Part shown: positions 8,099 to 18,500 of the stretch, one piece after another
How positions within the stretch are numbered: the first letter of the stretch is position 1
Layout: each line of letters begins with the position of its first letter
Assembly (NCBI GenBank): GCA_934098505.1
Contig: CAKOOR010000004.1
Span: 54,458-118,457 of the forward strand
Origin: an uncultured Bacilli bacterium
GTDB lineage: Bacteria > Bacillota_I > Bacilli_A > RF39 > UBA660
Reading direction: 5' to 3'
Length of the DNA: 64,000 bases
The notes under the pieces: model-generated
Seen by the model: the letters and a program-made list of their open reading frames with translations, nothing else
The model's database searches: none
What the model was told of the DNA's origin: nothing
Position numbers and translations under genes: made by a program

Positions 8099-9175
8099 AT
8101 GAAAAAAATTGGAATTTTAACTATTATTGATAATGATAATTATGGAAATAGATTGCAAAATTATGCAATTACTAAAATAATTAGTATATTTTCTAGTACT
8201 ACTGCAATAACCTTAAACAATAGAGAATTTTTGAATGATAGAAAATATTATTTTCTTAGAAAAATGAAATATTTAAATTCAAAGGATACGTATTCTATTA
8301 ACTTAAAAAGAAAGATGAACTTTATGGAATTTAATAATTACATAAATTTTAATCAGAAGGAATTAAACCCCTTTGTTAAATATAATAATTTTGATTTTGT
8401 GTTATGTGGCTCTGATCAGGTTTGGAATCCGAATTTCGGCAGATTAAGAGACGCAGACTTACTATGCTTTGTAAAACCCGATAAGAGAATTGCTTTTTCA
8501 GCATCATTTGGAGTGAATGATATACCTGAAAATATGAAAAATAGAGTAGGCAAAGCTTTAAAAAAATTTAAAGCTATTTCTGTTAGGGAAGATGCTGGCA
8601 AGAAAATAGTTGAAGAGTTAACTGGTAGAACTGATGTGGAAGTTTTGGTTGACCCTACTATGCTATTAACTGATAAAGAGTGGGATGAAGTTTCAAAAAA
8701 ACCTAAAATGTTGAAGAGCGATAAGTACATTTTAAATTATTTTTTAGGTGATTTATCTGATGCAAGAAAAAATGAAATAAACAGAGTAGCAAAAGAGAAT
8801 GGTTGCAAAGTAATAAATATTTTAGATAAAGAAAGTCAATTTTATGAATGTGGACCAAGTGAATTTTTATATTTAGAAAAACATGCTTTTTTAATATGTA
8901 CTGATTCATTTCATTCATCAGTTTTTGGAATACTTTATAATACTCCTTTCTTAGTGTTTGAAAGGGAAGATAATAATGTTAGCATGAATTCGAGATTGGA
9001 TACATTATTTTCAAAATTCAAATTGGAAAATAGAAAATATAAAGGAAAAATATCAAATGAAGATTTAAAATGTGATTATACAGAAGCATATAAAATTTTA
9101 GAAATAGAACGAGACAAATCAATTAAGTTTTTAAAAAATGCTTTAGATATTAAGGATAGTGATACAAATGAATAA
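8099..9175 (+). CDS. Polysaccharide pyruvyl transferase family protein
   Basis: This 358-residue protein belongs to PF04230 (CsaB/WcaK/EpsI type): GILTIIDNDNYGNRLQNYA at the start, CGSDQVWNP near residue 102, SFGVND, ISVRED, VDPTMLL and a late TDSFHSSVFGI. Members transfer pyruvate from phosphoenolpyruvate to sugars as ketals, giving a negative charge. A GAGG site precedes the ATG. The next gene starts inside its end. In many surface loci it travels with the FrhB-type protein found two genes on. Confidence 0.9.
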   Translation: MKKIGILTIIDNDNYGNRLQNYAITKIISIFSSTTAITLNNREFLNDRKYYFLRKMKYLNSKDTYSINLKRKMNFMEFNNYINFNQKELNPFVKYNNFDFVLCGSDQVWNPNFGRLRDADLLCFVKPDKRIAFSASFGVNDIPENMKNRVGKALKKFKAISVREDAGKKIVEELTGRTDVEVLVDPTMLLTDKEWDEVSKKPKMLKSDKYILNYFLGDLSDARKNEINRVAKENGCKVINILDKESQFYECGPSEFLYLEKHAFLICTDSFHSSVFGILYNTPFLVFEREDNNVSMNSRLDTLFSKFKLENRKYKGKISNEDLKCDYTEAYKILEIERDKSIKFLKNALDIKDSDTNE

Positions 9176-10700
9176 TAGTAATGAGAGGAAGAGAGGAGCA
9201 ATTCTTTCTTATTTATCAATAATACTTTCAACAGTTGTACAATTAGTTTATACACCATTGCTGATAAGAATGCTTGGTCAAAGTGAGTATGGTTTGTATT
9301 CTCTTGTTTCATCAGTAATAGGTTATCTTACTGTACTTGATTTAGGATTTGGTAATGCAATTGTTGTATTTACATCAAAATATCGTGCAAATAAGGAGTA
9401 TGACAAAGAGAAAAAATTACATGGAATGTTTTTAGTTGTGTTTTGTGTAATAGGCCTAGTAGCTGGCTTATTAGGTTTATTATTATATTTTAACGTACCA
9501 TTACTTTTTGAAAATACAATGACGGATATAGAGTTGCATAAAGCTAAAATAATGATGTTAATATTATCGTTTAATTTGGCAGTAACTTTCCCATTTAGTA
9601 TTTATTCTTCAATTATTACTGCTTATGAAAAATTTACTTTTCAAAAAGTTATGTCTATTTTAAATACAATATTAAAACCAATATTAATGATACCATTATT
9701 ATTTTTGGGTTATAAATCAATAACAATGACTGTAGTAATAACTGTGGTAAATGTAATAGTATTGTTGTCTAATTATTTATATTGTAAGAAAAAACTTGGC
9801 GTAAATATCAAATTTATGGGATTTGACAAACAATTATTTAAAACGATTTTTAGTTATTCATTCTTTATCTTTTTGGGGGTAATAGTAGACAAAGTAAACT
9901 GGAGTTTAGACCAATTTATATTAGGGGCGGTTTCTGGTACAGTTGCTGTATCTCTATATTCAGTTGCTAGTCAAATAAATACTTTGTTCATTAACTTGTC
10001 TACTGCTATAAGTAGTGTTTTGTTACCAAAAATGAGTAAAATGGTAGCAGCAGGTGCCACTGATGAACAGTTAACTAATGAAATGATAAAAGTAGGAAGA
10101 ATGCAGGCTTTTGTAATACTTCTTATGGCAAGCGGTTTTGTTTTATTTGGAAAACAATTTATAACTTTATGGCTTGATGAATCTTATGTTTCAGCTTATT
10201 ATATTGCATTATGGTTGATTTTACCTTTATGTTTTCCTTTAGTTAAAAATTTAGGAATAAGTATTAGACAGGCAAAAAATCGCCATAAATTTGCTGTTGT
10301 TGTAATGGCTATTACTTCTGCACTTAATGCAGTTGTATCTGTATTTTTAGCAAAGCAAATGGGAGCACTTGGTTCAGCTATTGGAACTGGTGTAACATTG
10401 TTAATTAATGGTGTTATAATCGATATTTATTATCAAAAAGTTATAGGATTAGATATGATAAGATTTTGGAAACAAATTTTCAAGGTATCGTTGAGCATAA
10501 TTGTTCCAACAGCACTTATATTAGTGTTTATGCATTACGTAAAAATTCAAGGATTATTTGGGTTTATTATTTATGCTGGATTGTATTCTTTAATGTATTT
10601 TTATATTGTTTATAGACATACGATGAATGATTATGAAAAGGGACAAATTCAGAAAATAACAAATAAAATTATGAGGAAGTGTAAGAATGATAATAATTAA
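9168..10700 (+). CDS. Wzx-type oligosaccharide flippase
   Basis: This 510-residue MOP-superfamily flippase has 12-14 helices. It begins RKRGAILSYLSIIL and has LLIRMLGQSEYGLYSL, the hallmark first helices of Wzx/RfbX proteins. It should flip undecaprenyl-linked repeats to the outer face for the polymerase at 5852. The ATG at 9168 has AAGGA 11 nt upstream and is chosen over the GTG at 9159. The start overlaps the preceding stop by 8 nt. Confidence 0.93.
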   Translation: MNNSNERKRGAILSYLSIILSTVVQLVYTPLLIRMLGQSEYGLYSLVSSVIGYLTVLDLGFGNAIVVFTSKYRANKEYDKEKKLHGMFLVVFCVIGLVAGLLGLLLYFNVPLLFENTMTDIELHKAKIMMLILSFNLAVTFPFSIYSSIITAYEKFTFQKVMSILNTILKPILMIPLLFLGYKSITMTVVITVVNVIVLLSNYLYCKKKLGVNIKFMGFDKQLFKTIFSYSFFIFLGVIVDKVNWSLDQFILGAVSGTVAVSLYSVASQINTLFINLSTAISSVLLPKMSKMVAAGATDEQLTNEMIKVGRMQAFVILLMASGFVLFGKQFITLWLDESYVSAYYIALWLILPLCFPLVKNLGISIRQAKNRHKFAVVVMAITSALNAVVSVFLAKQMGALGSAIGTGVTLLINGVIIDIYYQKVIGLDMIRFWKQIFKVSLSIIVPTALILVFMHYVKIQGLFGFIIYAGLYSLMYFYIVYRHTMNDYEKGQIQKITNKIMRKCKNDNN

Positions 10701-11883
10701 AAATCCTACTGTGGTAGAAACAGAAAAAAATAAAGTTAGACAATATTGTGAAATAGAAATTGAATCTGATGTTAAAAAAATATGGTTTGAAGTTGACAGC
10801 AAGTATAAAGAATATCTCGTTACTGATAGGGCTGATGCATATGTAATAGGCTTGTTAAATTATGCAATGAGAAATAATCATGATATAAAATGTGATATTC
10901 CTGTTACTGATGAATTACTATATAATTTGAATGAGGTTTTAATTCTAATGTTAGCAAAATACAGTTCAAATCTTAACAAAATTAAAATTAATGCTAAACC
11001 TATAAAACCATTAAAATCAGGTGAACATGTTGGTACTGGGTGTTCATGTGGAATTGACTCATTTTATTCTATAAAAACTCACAGACATAATATATATGAA
11101 TCATTAGAATTAACAGATGTGTGTATAAATAATGTTGGCGCTTTTAATGAATGTTATAAAGATTATGGCGAAGAAAAAGTAAAAAAAGAACGATATGAGG
11201 TTACAAAAAAGGTTGCTAAAGATTTAAAATTAAATTTAATTGAAACCGATTCTAATTTTTTTGAAGAAATACCTCAAAATCATTTACAATCACACACATA
11301 TTTAAGCACGTTTGCTATTTATATGTTACAAAAATACTGGAGAATATATTATTATGCATCTTCTGGTCATGATTTTTCAACTTTTAGCTTAAAAGATAAT
11401 GGTTTTAATCCTTGTGCAGATTATGAATTATTAAGTTTACAATGTTTTAGTACTTCTGCAGTAAGAATATATTCTGATGGTGGTGAAAAAGAAAGACTTG
11501 AAAAAACAGTAGCTATTACTGATTTTAGTTATGCTCAAAAATATCTTCATGTTTGTTTACATAAGTCTACAAATTGTGGTGTTTGCAGTAAATGCATGCG
11601 TACACTTACGGCACTTGATGCATTGGATAAGTTAGATAATTTTGATAAGGTTTTTGATATAGAATATTATAAACAACATAAAAAAGATTATTATAATTGG
11701 ATGTGGCTTGAACATAAAGTAAAAGATGTAATGAATGAACCTACATATAAACTTCTTAAAAAACAAGGTAAAATTAAAGTATCGTTATTATTTAAATTAA
11801 AGAAGTATCCATATATATTGGCAAAAAATTGTATTCCAAGAAATTTAAAAAATAAAATCAAAAAAATCATAGGTAAGGAATAA
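10687..11883 (+). CDS. PP-loop (AANH-superfamily) protein of a surface glycan operon
   Basis: This 398-residue protein has GTGCSCGIDSF at residues 116-126, a variant of the SGGxDS pyrophosphate-binding loop of ATP-dependent adenylating enzymes (QueC, TilS). A Cys cluster CLHKSTNCGVCSKC lies at about 291-304, likely metal-binding as in QueC. Substrate unknown. It starts inside the flippase gene end and its stop overlaps the next start, so it is part of a coupled trio with the pyruvyl-transferase-like and FrhB-like genes. Activation of a carboxylate for an amide or similar decoration is my inference. Confidence 0.7.
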   Translation: MIIIKNPTVVETEKNKVRQYCEIEIESDVKKIWFEVDSKYKEYLVTDRADAYVIGLLNYAMRNNHDIKCDIPVTDELLYNLNEVLILMLAKYSSNLNKIKINAKPIKPLKSGEHVGTGCSCGIDSFYSIKTHRHNIYESLELTDVCINNVGAFNECYKDYGEEKVKKERYEVTKKVAKDLKLNLIETDSNFFEEIPQNHLQSHTYLSTFAIYMLQKYWRIYYYASSGHDFSTFSLKDNGFNPCADYELLSLQCFSTSAVRIYSDGGEKERLEKTVAITDFSYAQKYLHVCLHKSTNCGVCSKCMRTLTALDALDKLDNFDKVFDIEYYKQHKKDYYNWMWLEHKVKDVMNEPTYKLLKKQGKIKVSLLFKLKKYPYILAKNCIPRNLKNKIKKIIGKE

Positions 11884-13028
11884 TGAAAGAAATTTTAGAA
11901 AAAAGTAGATGTACTGGATGTAGTGCTTGTGCTAGTATTTGCCCTAAAGGGGCTATTAAATTAGTCGAAGATAATGAAGGATTTAAGCATCCAGAAATAG
12001 ATCAAAGTAAATGTATTAACTGTGGTTTATGTAAAAGAACTTGTCCTGTATTAAATACCGAAGAAAATAGCAGTTTAAACAGGTGTTATGTTGCTTATAA
12101 TAAGAATAATGAAATGAAGAAAACATCATCATCTGGTGGCATCTTCGATGCTATTGCTAGAAAAGTTTTAAGTGATAACGGAATAGTTATCGGAGCTGCT
12201 TTTAATGATAATATGGAATTAGAGCATATAGCTTTAGAAAAAATTGACGATTTGGAAAAATTAAAAGGTTCTAAATACTTACAAAGTAATATAAATAATA
12301 TGTTTTCTTATATAAAAGAAAAAATAAATGATAAAAAAATATTATTTGTAGGAACACCATGTCAAGTAGCAGGGTTACATGCTTATTTAAAAAAAGACTA
12401 TGATAATTTAATATGTATAGATTTATTTTGCCATGGAGTCCCTAGTCCAAAGTTATTTAATAAATATATTAAAGAATTAGAAGATGACAATAGTTCTAAA
12501 GTGGTAAAGTATAATTTTAGAGATAAAAAAACTGGTTGGGATACTTACTCAAATATTGCAAGTTTTGAAAATGATAATGAAATAAGTGAATTACAATCTA
12601 ATAATTCATATATGCGTTTATTCTTATCAGATATAGCTTTAAGAGAATCCTGTTATAATTGTAATTTTAAAATTGGTAATAAATATTCAGATATAACTTT
12701 AGGCGACTTCTGGGGAGTTCAAAAGTATTATCCAGAAATGTATAGTAAAAATGGTGTATCTGCTATTATTATAAATACTGAAAAAGGTAAACTGATTTTT
12801 GAAAGTATTTCTAATGATTTAGAATATAAGGAATGTAAACTAGAAGAAATAGAAGATGGCAATCCATCATTAAAATCTTCTGGAAAGTATCCAAAAAAGA
12901 GAAAAGAATTTTTTGAAAATATAGATAATTTAAGTATCACAAGGTTAGAAAAAAAATATGCAAGTGTTTCTTTAATAAAAAAGATTAAAGGAAAAATAAA
13001 AAGAATAATAAAAAAGTTTATTAAATAA
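11883..13028 (+). CDS. FrhB-like iron-sulfur protein (F420 hydrogenase beta-subunit family)
   Basis: This 381-residue protein starts with two [4Fe-4S] motifs, CTGCSACASICP (10-21) and CINCGLCKRTCP (about 43-54). The FrhB-type domain follows, with SSSGGIFDAIARKVL, FVGTPCQVAGL and LGDFWGVQ. In glycan loci this family accompanies pyruvyl transferases and is presumed to do a flavin/iron-sulfur redox step on a sugar or isoprenoid; the reaction is unknown. Its stop lies within the operon terminator. Confidence 0.88.
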   Translation: MKEILEKSRCTGCSACASICPKGAIKLVEDNEGFKHPEIDQSKCINCGLCKRTCPVLNTEENSSLNRCYVAYNKNNEMKKTSSSGGIFDAIARKVLSDNGIVIGAAFNDNMELEHIALEKIDDLEKLKGSKYLQSNINNMFSYIKEKINDKKILFVGTPCQVAGLHAYLKKDYDNLICIDLFCHGVPSPKLFNKYIKELEDDNSSKVVKYNFRDKKTGWDTYSNIASFENDNEISELQSNNSYMRLFLSDIALRESCYNCNFKIGNKYSDITLGDFWGVQKYYPEMYSKNGVSAIIINTEKGKLIFESISNDLEYKECKLEEIEDGNPSLKSSGKYPKKRKEFFENIDNLSITRLEKKYASVSLIKKIKGKIKRIIKKFIK

Positions 13029-13058
13029 TTTTAATACGTTATTTAATAAACTTTTTTT
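13011..13058. terminator. Terminator of the first polysaccharide operon (bidirectional)
   Basis: An 18-bp perfect stem (13011-13028 with 13039-13056) encloses a 10-nt loop and has A-rich and T-rich flanks. The left arm includes the last codons and stop of the FrhB-like gene. It can also end the minus-strand gene at 13074. Confidence 0.92.
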
Positions 13059-13073
13059 CTTATAATAGATATA

Positions 13074-13760
13074 TTATTTACTACTGATAGTCGCTTTACA
13101 ATTTATAACGCTATTGTTTATGATGCTATTTTCAATTACCCATTTATTTAACTGATCTTTAGTAAAAAGAATTTTAGCAGTATCTTCGATTTCGTTTAAA
13201 AGCTGGTTTACAGCTTCTTTAACAAGATTTATTTCATTTATTGATGATAATTTAATTTGCTCTTTATCACATTGTTGTAACTTTGAAATTTTAACTAAAT
13301 TAAAGGCAATGCTAAATTTTTGATAAGATAAAACAATGTTTTGAACACTACTACGCATAGTCTTTTTTATATAACTAAGATTATCGCTTTTCTTTAAATG
13401 CCAATAATAATCATTATCAATCAACAAAAAATTATTGAAGTTGTATTGGATACTGTTTATTATTGGAAATTGTGGAACATCAGTAAATGACATCTTATTT
13501 TCTATAGCATTGTTAATATCTGATAAAAGGGAAATAGTAGTATATTTAGTAGAATAAAGAGCTGAATATAATTTGTTCTTGTTTTCATTTAATAACGCTA
13601 TATAATTAGCCAATTCAATCAGAAAAGCTACCATTGATGATGTTAAAACTGATAATGCAATATTACATATTTTATTACTAGAGTCTAGTATAATAATTAT
13701 CGGCAATGAAATAAGTGCTAAAATTATGTAAATTTTTAATATGCTTCTGTGTGTTTTCAT
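13074..13760 (-). CDS. Hypothetical two-helix membrane protein
   Basis: This 228-residue protein has two N-terminal membrane helices (about 9-25 and 32-53) and a mostly helical cytoplasmic domain. I recognise no family. AAAGGAGG eight bases before the ATG is a near-perfect ribosome site. It stands alone between the glycan operon and a transposase remnant. Small membrane-anchored helical proteins often serve in defence or stress, but nothing here proves that. Confidence 0.75.
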   Translation of the reverse strand: MKTHRSILKIYIILALISLPIIIILDSSNKICNIALSVLTSSMVAFLIELANYIALLNENKNKLYSALYSTKYTTISLLSDINNAIENKMSFTDVPQFPIINSIQYNFNNFLLIDNDYYWHLKKSDNLSYIKKTMRSSVQNIVLSYQKFSIAFNLVKISKLQQCDKEQIKLSSINEINLVKEAVNQLLNEIEDTAKILFTKDQLNKWVIENSIINNSVINCKATISSK

Positions 13761-13869
13761 AATACTTCCTCCTTTAAGGCTTTATTATACTAAATTTTTT
13801 GAAAATATAAATATATTAATTTGCAAAGTTTATATTATTTGCTAAATTTAATGTTAATGTAATTTTTTT

Positions 13870-14233
13870 AAAGTTATTGAGTATTTTGTCATAACAAAAA
13901 AAGAGTATCTATTAAGCTATTTTACGCATTGCAATAATAGATACTCAGTGGAATACATAATATCAGATATGTATGAACCATATCTACTAGTACAAAAGAC
14001 AATGTTTCCAAAAGCTAAGTACGTAGTAGATTGATTTCATTATACTAGATATATCATGGAAGCGCTAGATAAAATTAGAATAATATTTCAAAAAAATTTT
14101 GGATATAACATTAAGAAATGTAGATTATTAAAAAATAAATGATGAGCTTCATGATGCATATATTTTAAAAGAAATGTTTGAAATTAAAATATTATCCATT
14201 GTAAATGACAAATACATGTTATACTTTAAATAG
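13870..14233 (+). pseudogene. Degenerate ISL3-family transposase fragment
   Basis: Translation from about 13878 gives EYLLSYFTHCNN, then VEYIISDMYEPYLLVQ, MFPKAKYVVD, stop, FHYTRYIMEALDKIRI. This is the DDE core of ISL3-family transposases with Trp (TGG) of VDWFHY turned to TGA. A frameshift near 14138 leads into NDELHDAYILKEMF before a stop at 14231. Both ends are missing. A 12-bp inverted repeat (13903-13914 / 13935-13946) lies inside. The rest of 13761-14346 shows no other gene. Confidence 0.85.
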
Positions 14234-14346
14234 TTTTGCTTTTATTAAGAAACTTACTGTTAATAAGTTTTTATGATTATTAAATTATAAAATACTTGGA
14301 AAGACTTATGCAATGATGAATAATCTTATGAAATGGAGGAATTGTT

Positions 14347-15396
14347 TTGAATAAAAATTTGAGTAGAAATAACCATTATTTGTCACAGATGTACCTTGAG
14401 GCGTGGAAAAATAAAAATGGTCAAGTTGAATTATACGAATTACTAGTGCCAAATGATAATGCTCCACAGTGGAAGTCAAAACCGATAAAAAGTGTTGGCA
14501 GTTTCGATAGCATCTTTGTGCGTTTGAAAAGCGGTGAAGAAACAGACGATATTGAAAAATGGTTTAATGAAAAATACGAAACGCCAGCTAAAACAGCTTT
14601 AAGTCATGCAATAAATGATGAAAAAATTACTGTTGATGAATGGCATTGTTTGATTGATTTTCTTGCTTGTCATATAGTTCGCTCACCTGCTTTTATAATT
14701 AAAAAATTATGTAATGTTGAAATGTATAAGGATTCTTTTCAAAAAGCAACGTACGAAATGGCAGAAAAATTTCCAAAAATGCAAAAAGAAGATTTTATCA
14801 AAGAAAGAAAATTTTTTGAATTAACTCAAAATGGTAAATATAATGATGAGGTGTTTCCTTTGAAATTAACTAATTTAGGGTCATTGGACGAAGATAATGC
14901 ACTTATCAAAGTGGAAACCATAGTTGGAAAACAATTATGTTTGTGGGCTATTAAATACTTGTTAGAAAATACTGCGAAAGTTCTTCATGAACATAAGTGG
15001 TCTATTTTAACTGTAGATGAAAGAGTGTCTTTACCAACTAGCGATAATCCTGTAGTAATATTAAATTATTATGACGAAAATAATTATAATTTTGCTGGGG
15101 GTTGGGATAGTAAAAACACCTATATAATATTTCCAATATCTCCTCAGAAAGTTTTATTTACACAAATTGGTGTTAAATCTGCTCCTAGAATAAATCTTGA
15201 TTATCATATGAGCTTACTATTGAAAAAAATAATAGTTGAACATTCTTATAGAAAAGTTATTTCAAATTTTAAAGATGAAGACGTAATTAAAATTAAGCCG
15301 AGAATTGTCAGTGAAACTGAATTTAGAATTGAGAAACAGATGTGGCCAGATTTTCAAAAGAATTATTTAGAAAAAGAAGCCGGCTATATTAAGTAA
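14347..15396 (+). CDS. DUF4238 domain protein
   Basis: This 349-residue soluble protein matches DUF4238: N-terminal NHYLSQMYLEAW, a central HIVRSPAF, WSILTVDER followed by SDNPVV, and late FPISPQKV. The biochemical role of the family is unknown; members are frequent in accessory and defence regions. It begins with TTG at 14347, supported by TGGAGGA about 6 nt upstream. It lies directly upstream of the SMEK-NACHT gene, separated by a terminator-like hairpin. Confidence 0.82.
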   Translation: MNKNLSRNNHYLSQMYLEAWKNKNGQVELYELLVPNDNAPQWKSKPIKSVGSFDSIFVRLKSGEETDDIEKWFNEKYETPAKTALSHAINDEKITVDEWHCLIDFLACHIVRSPAFIIKKLCNVEMYKDSFQKATYEMAEKFPKMQKEDFIKERKFFELTQNGKYNDEVFPLKLTNLGSLDEDNALIKVETIVGKQLCLWAIKYLLENTAKVLHEHKWSILTVDERVSLPTSDNPVVILNYYDENNYNFAGGWDSKNTYIIFPISPQKVLFTQIGVKSAPRINLDYHMSLLLKKIIVEHSYRKVISNFKDEDVIKIKPRIVSETEFRIEKQMWPDFQKNYLEKEAGYIK

Positions 15397-15469
15397 ACTA
15401 ATTTGAATATATTGATTTATTGCAAATAAGTATTTTTATTATTTATATAAAAAAATATAGAATTTGTTG

Positions 15470-15523
15470 TATAATGTTTATAAGAATAACAGTACCGTTT
15501 TTTAAGATGGATACTGTTTTTTT
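15470..15523 (+). promoter_or_regulatory. Leader with -10 box and terminator-like hairpin before the NACHT gene
   Basis: TATAAT (15470-15475) is followed by AACAGTACC (15488-15496), which pairs with GGATACTGTT (15509-15518) with one bulged A, and then a T-run to 15523. The ribosome site AAAGGGGAG (about 15527-15535) and the ATG at 15544 follow. The hairpin may simply end the DUF4238 transcript, or act as an attenuator keeping the downstream gene low. No strong -35 is visible. Confidence 0.55.
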
Positions 15524-15543
15524 ATTAAAGGGGAGTGATATTG

Positions 15544-18500
15544 ATGAATAGAATTGATAAAATTAAAGAGATAGAGAACTATTTAAGGGAGTTGGAACGA
15601 AATATAGAATATGAAACTTGTGCAAATTTATTTGATATAAATAAACATTGTGAAAATTTTTATTGCGGTCTATTAAATATAATATATGGCTATGACTTAA
15701 AAAATATAAATGCTGAAGTTAAAGGTTTTACAGCAGTTGATTTAATAGACGATAAAAATGGTATATATATACAGGTGACATCAGATAATAGCACGGATAA
15801 GGTTCAAACCACCATTGACAAATTTATAAAGGCCGGATTTTATAAGAAAAGTAAACTACTGCTATTAATAATAAGCGGTAAAAAGAAAAAATATAGGAAA
15901 AGTTTTAATACGCAGGAAAAATTTACTTTTAACAGCTCTAAAGATATAATTGATAATAGGGATTTGCTTTTTAAAATATCTAATTTAACAATTGATCAAA
16001 TTAATCGAATTTTAAAATATTTAAAAAGTGAACTTGATAGCAAATATAAGTTTATAAATCTTGATTCTTATGAGAGAGCACCTAAAATTAAAACATGCTT
16101 TTTTACAAATAGGCTTGTATGCAAAGCAGGTGATTATAAGAAAAATAAATATTTTTCAAAGTACAAAGCCTTACAAATTGAAACAGCTTTAAAAGATAAT
16201 AATAGAATAGTAATTATCGGAGATGCGGGAACTGGAAAAAGTGAGATGTGCAAGAATATTGTTAATACAATTAACGACAGTAAAAGAGGTTTTGCTTTTT
16301 ATTATAATCTTTTAAATTATACTGGAGGGCCAATAGAAAATTTAAAGCCAAATATATATGCAGATTTGCCTAACGAATTTATAACATTTGTATTAGATGG
16401 ATACGATGAAATAATAAGTAATCAGAAAAATATGTTCTTAAAAAATATTCAAAATTTTATATCACAAAACGAACGCACTAAAGTAATTATAACTAGCAGA
16501 ACAAATTTTTATAAGACTGAAAATAACAATAGTACAATTGATAATTTTGAATCATATTATTTATTAGATTTTGATGAGGATAATATTAGAGAATTAGCCA
16601 TTAATTATGATGTTAATTATGATAATTTAATGTTAGATATTAGAAAAAATGGCTTAAGTTCAACTATGGAGAATCCATTTTATGCTAATTTTTTAATTGA
16701 GTATTACGCAAAACACAATTGCTTATTAAAGAAAGAAGAATTAATTGAAAAGATTATATATGAATCTTTTGAAAATGATACAAAAAAATTTAAAACAACT
16801 GAAAATTTAGAAAACTCTAAAGAAAAAATATTTAAAATATTAAAACTCTTATCTTTTAGTATGGCAATACTTGAAAGAAATTACTTAACTAAAAAAGAAT
16901 TTTTAAAATTAATTAGAAAAGAAGATATAGAGTTACTTAATTATTCTAGTTTATGGAAAAATGAAGATGATAAATTGATGCTTTCTCACAATAATTTTTT
17001 TGAATATCTTGCTGCTGAAAAATTATTAGAACTTAATTATGATGAAATAAAAAAATTAATAACTTATGATGAAGTTACTTTTAATCCTAAATGGATGAAT
17101 ATTGTTGTTTTTATGATAAATAAAAAATATGATGATTCTTTTGTAGATTGGTTATTAAATATCTGCCCTGATTTTATCTTCTATTTAGAAAAAGATAAAA
17201 TTTCTGATAATAGAAGAGAACAATTATTCATGAGTACATTTAAATCTTATGAAGAAAAGAAAATATGGTTACCTGGCAAGAGCTATTATAATGATAGATT
17301 TGCAGACTTTATTTATTCAGAAAATGTTGTAGAATATTTACTTTCTAAGTTGGATAGTACTAATCATTATACTGTAATATATAATTCATTGAATCTTCTT
17401 TCTCAATTCAAAAGCTATGGTAAGTCGTCTATTAAATTAAAAAATGTTTTAATCAAGATGGCTTGCAGTGATGAGGTTAATACGTCTCAGAAAAGAATGG
17501 CACTAAACATTTTATCAGATAAAAAAATGATTGATGATGCAAAGCTTGATGAAATAATAAAAATAAATCAAAAACATGAAGATGCTTATTTGAGAGCTGC
17601 ATACTATTATTACTTAAATAAAAATGGCATTAATGAAAATAATATTGATATATTATTTAAGAGGTTTGATAATTCTGGATTAAAAAATGCCCCAAAGTAT
17701 GTTGATGACGACGATGGAAATGATGATGTTGAGTTAGCGGATGAATATTTAGAATTTGACAAGCTTTTTGCAAACCTTAAAGATATTAATTTGTTAATGA
17801 AATTGTTTGAAAGACTTATTGAAGCATTTGATTCTGAAAGTGTGAATTTTTTATCTAATGATGCTATTAAAAATGTTTGCTATTCCATTGAACAACTTGG
17901 TATAGAAAAAGAACAAAAGTTAGATTTATATTTGAAATTTTATTTAATTATCGAGGAAAATAGTAATAATGGAAATTTAAGAGTTTTGACTGAATTTTTG
18001 AGTACTAAAAATTTGAATTTGGCTTTATTTAAAAAGTTATTAAATTCAGGAGAATATATAGATTATTTTGGTCTTAATTACTTAATTAATGATGAGTGCC
18101 TTGAATATTTTTATAATCAGTATAATATGGGATATTGTGATGATAAGATGGCACGTAAAATTTTAAGTGTTACTAGTGATACAGACAGTATTTTTTACAC
18201 CCAAATAAATGGTTTATATTTTAAAAGAACTAATCACAATTTTATTGAAGAAAGAAAAAGAAACATAGAATGTAAAAAAGAAAAAGGGAAAAGAATACAA
18301 GATTATTTTGATTCGATTTTTGACAAAAAGGTGTTTTTTACTAATTTGCAAGAATATTTAAGCCATTTAAATTTAAAAAATCCATCCCGAATTGAAAGAA
18401 ATGAAATTAAAAAACTAGATGATGAATTTTATGATACAAATGATAAGTACAATTGTATTATTAGTTTTTTAAGATGTTTTGACAGAAAAAACGATTATAT

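Noticed and set aside
13903..13946. Intrinsic terminator or IS end in the 12-bp inverted repeat
   Set aside because: Both arms lie in the coding frame of the ISL3 remnant and no T-run follows, so chance or local mutation is more likely.
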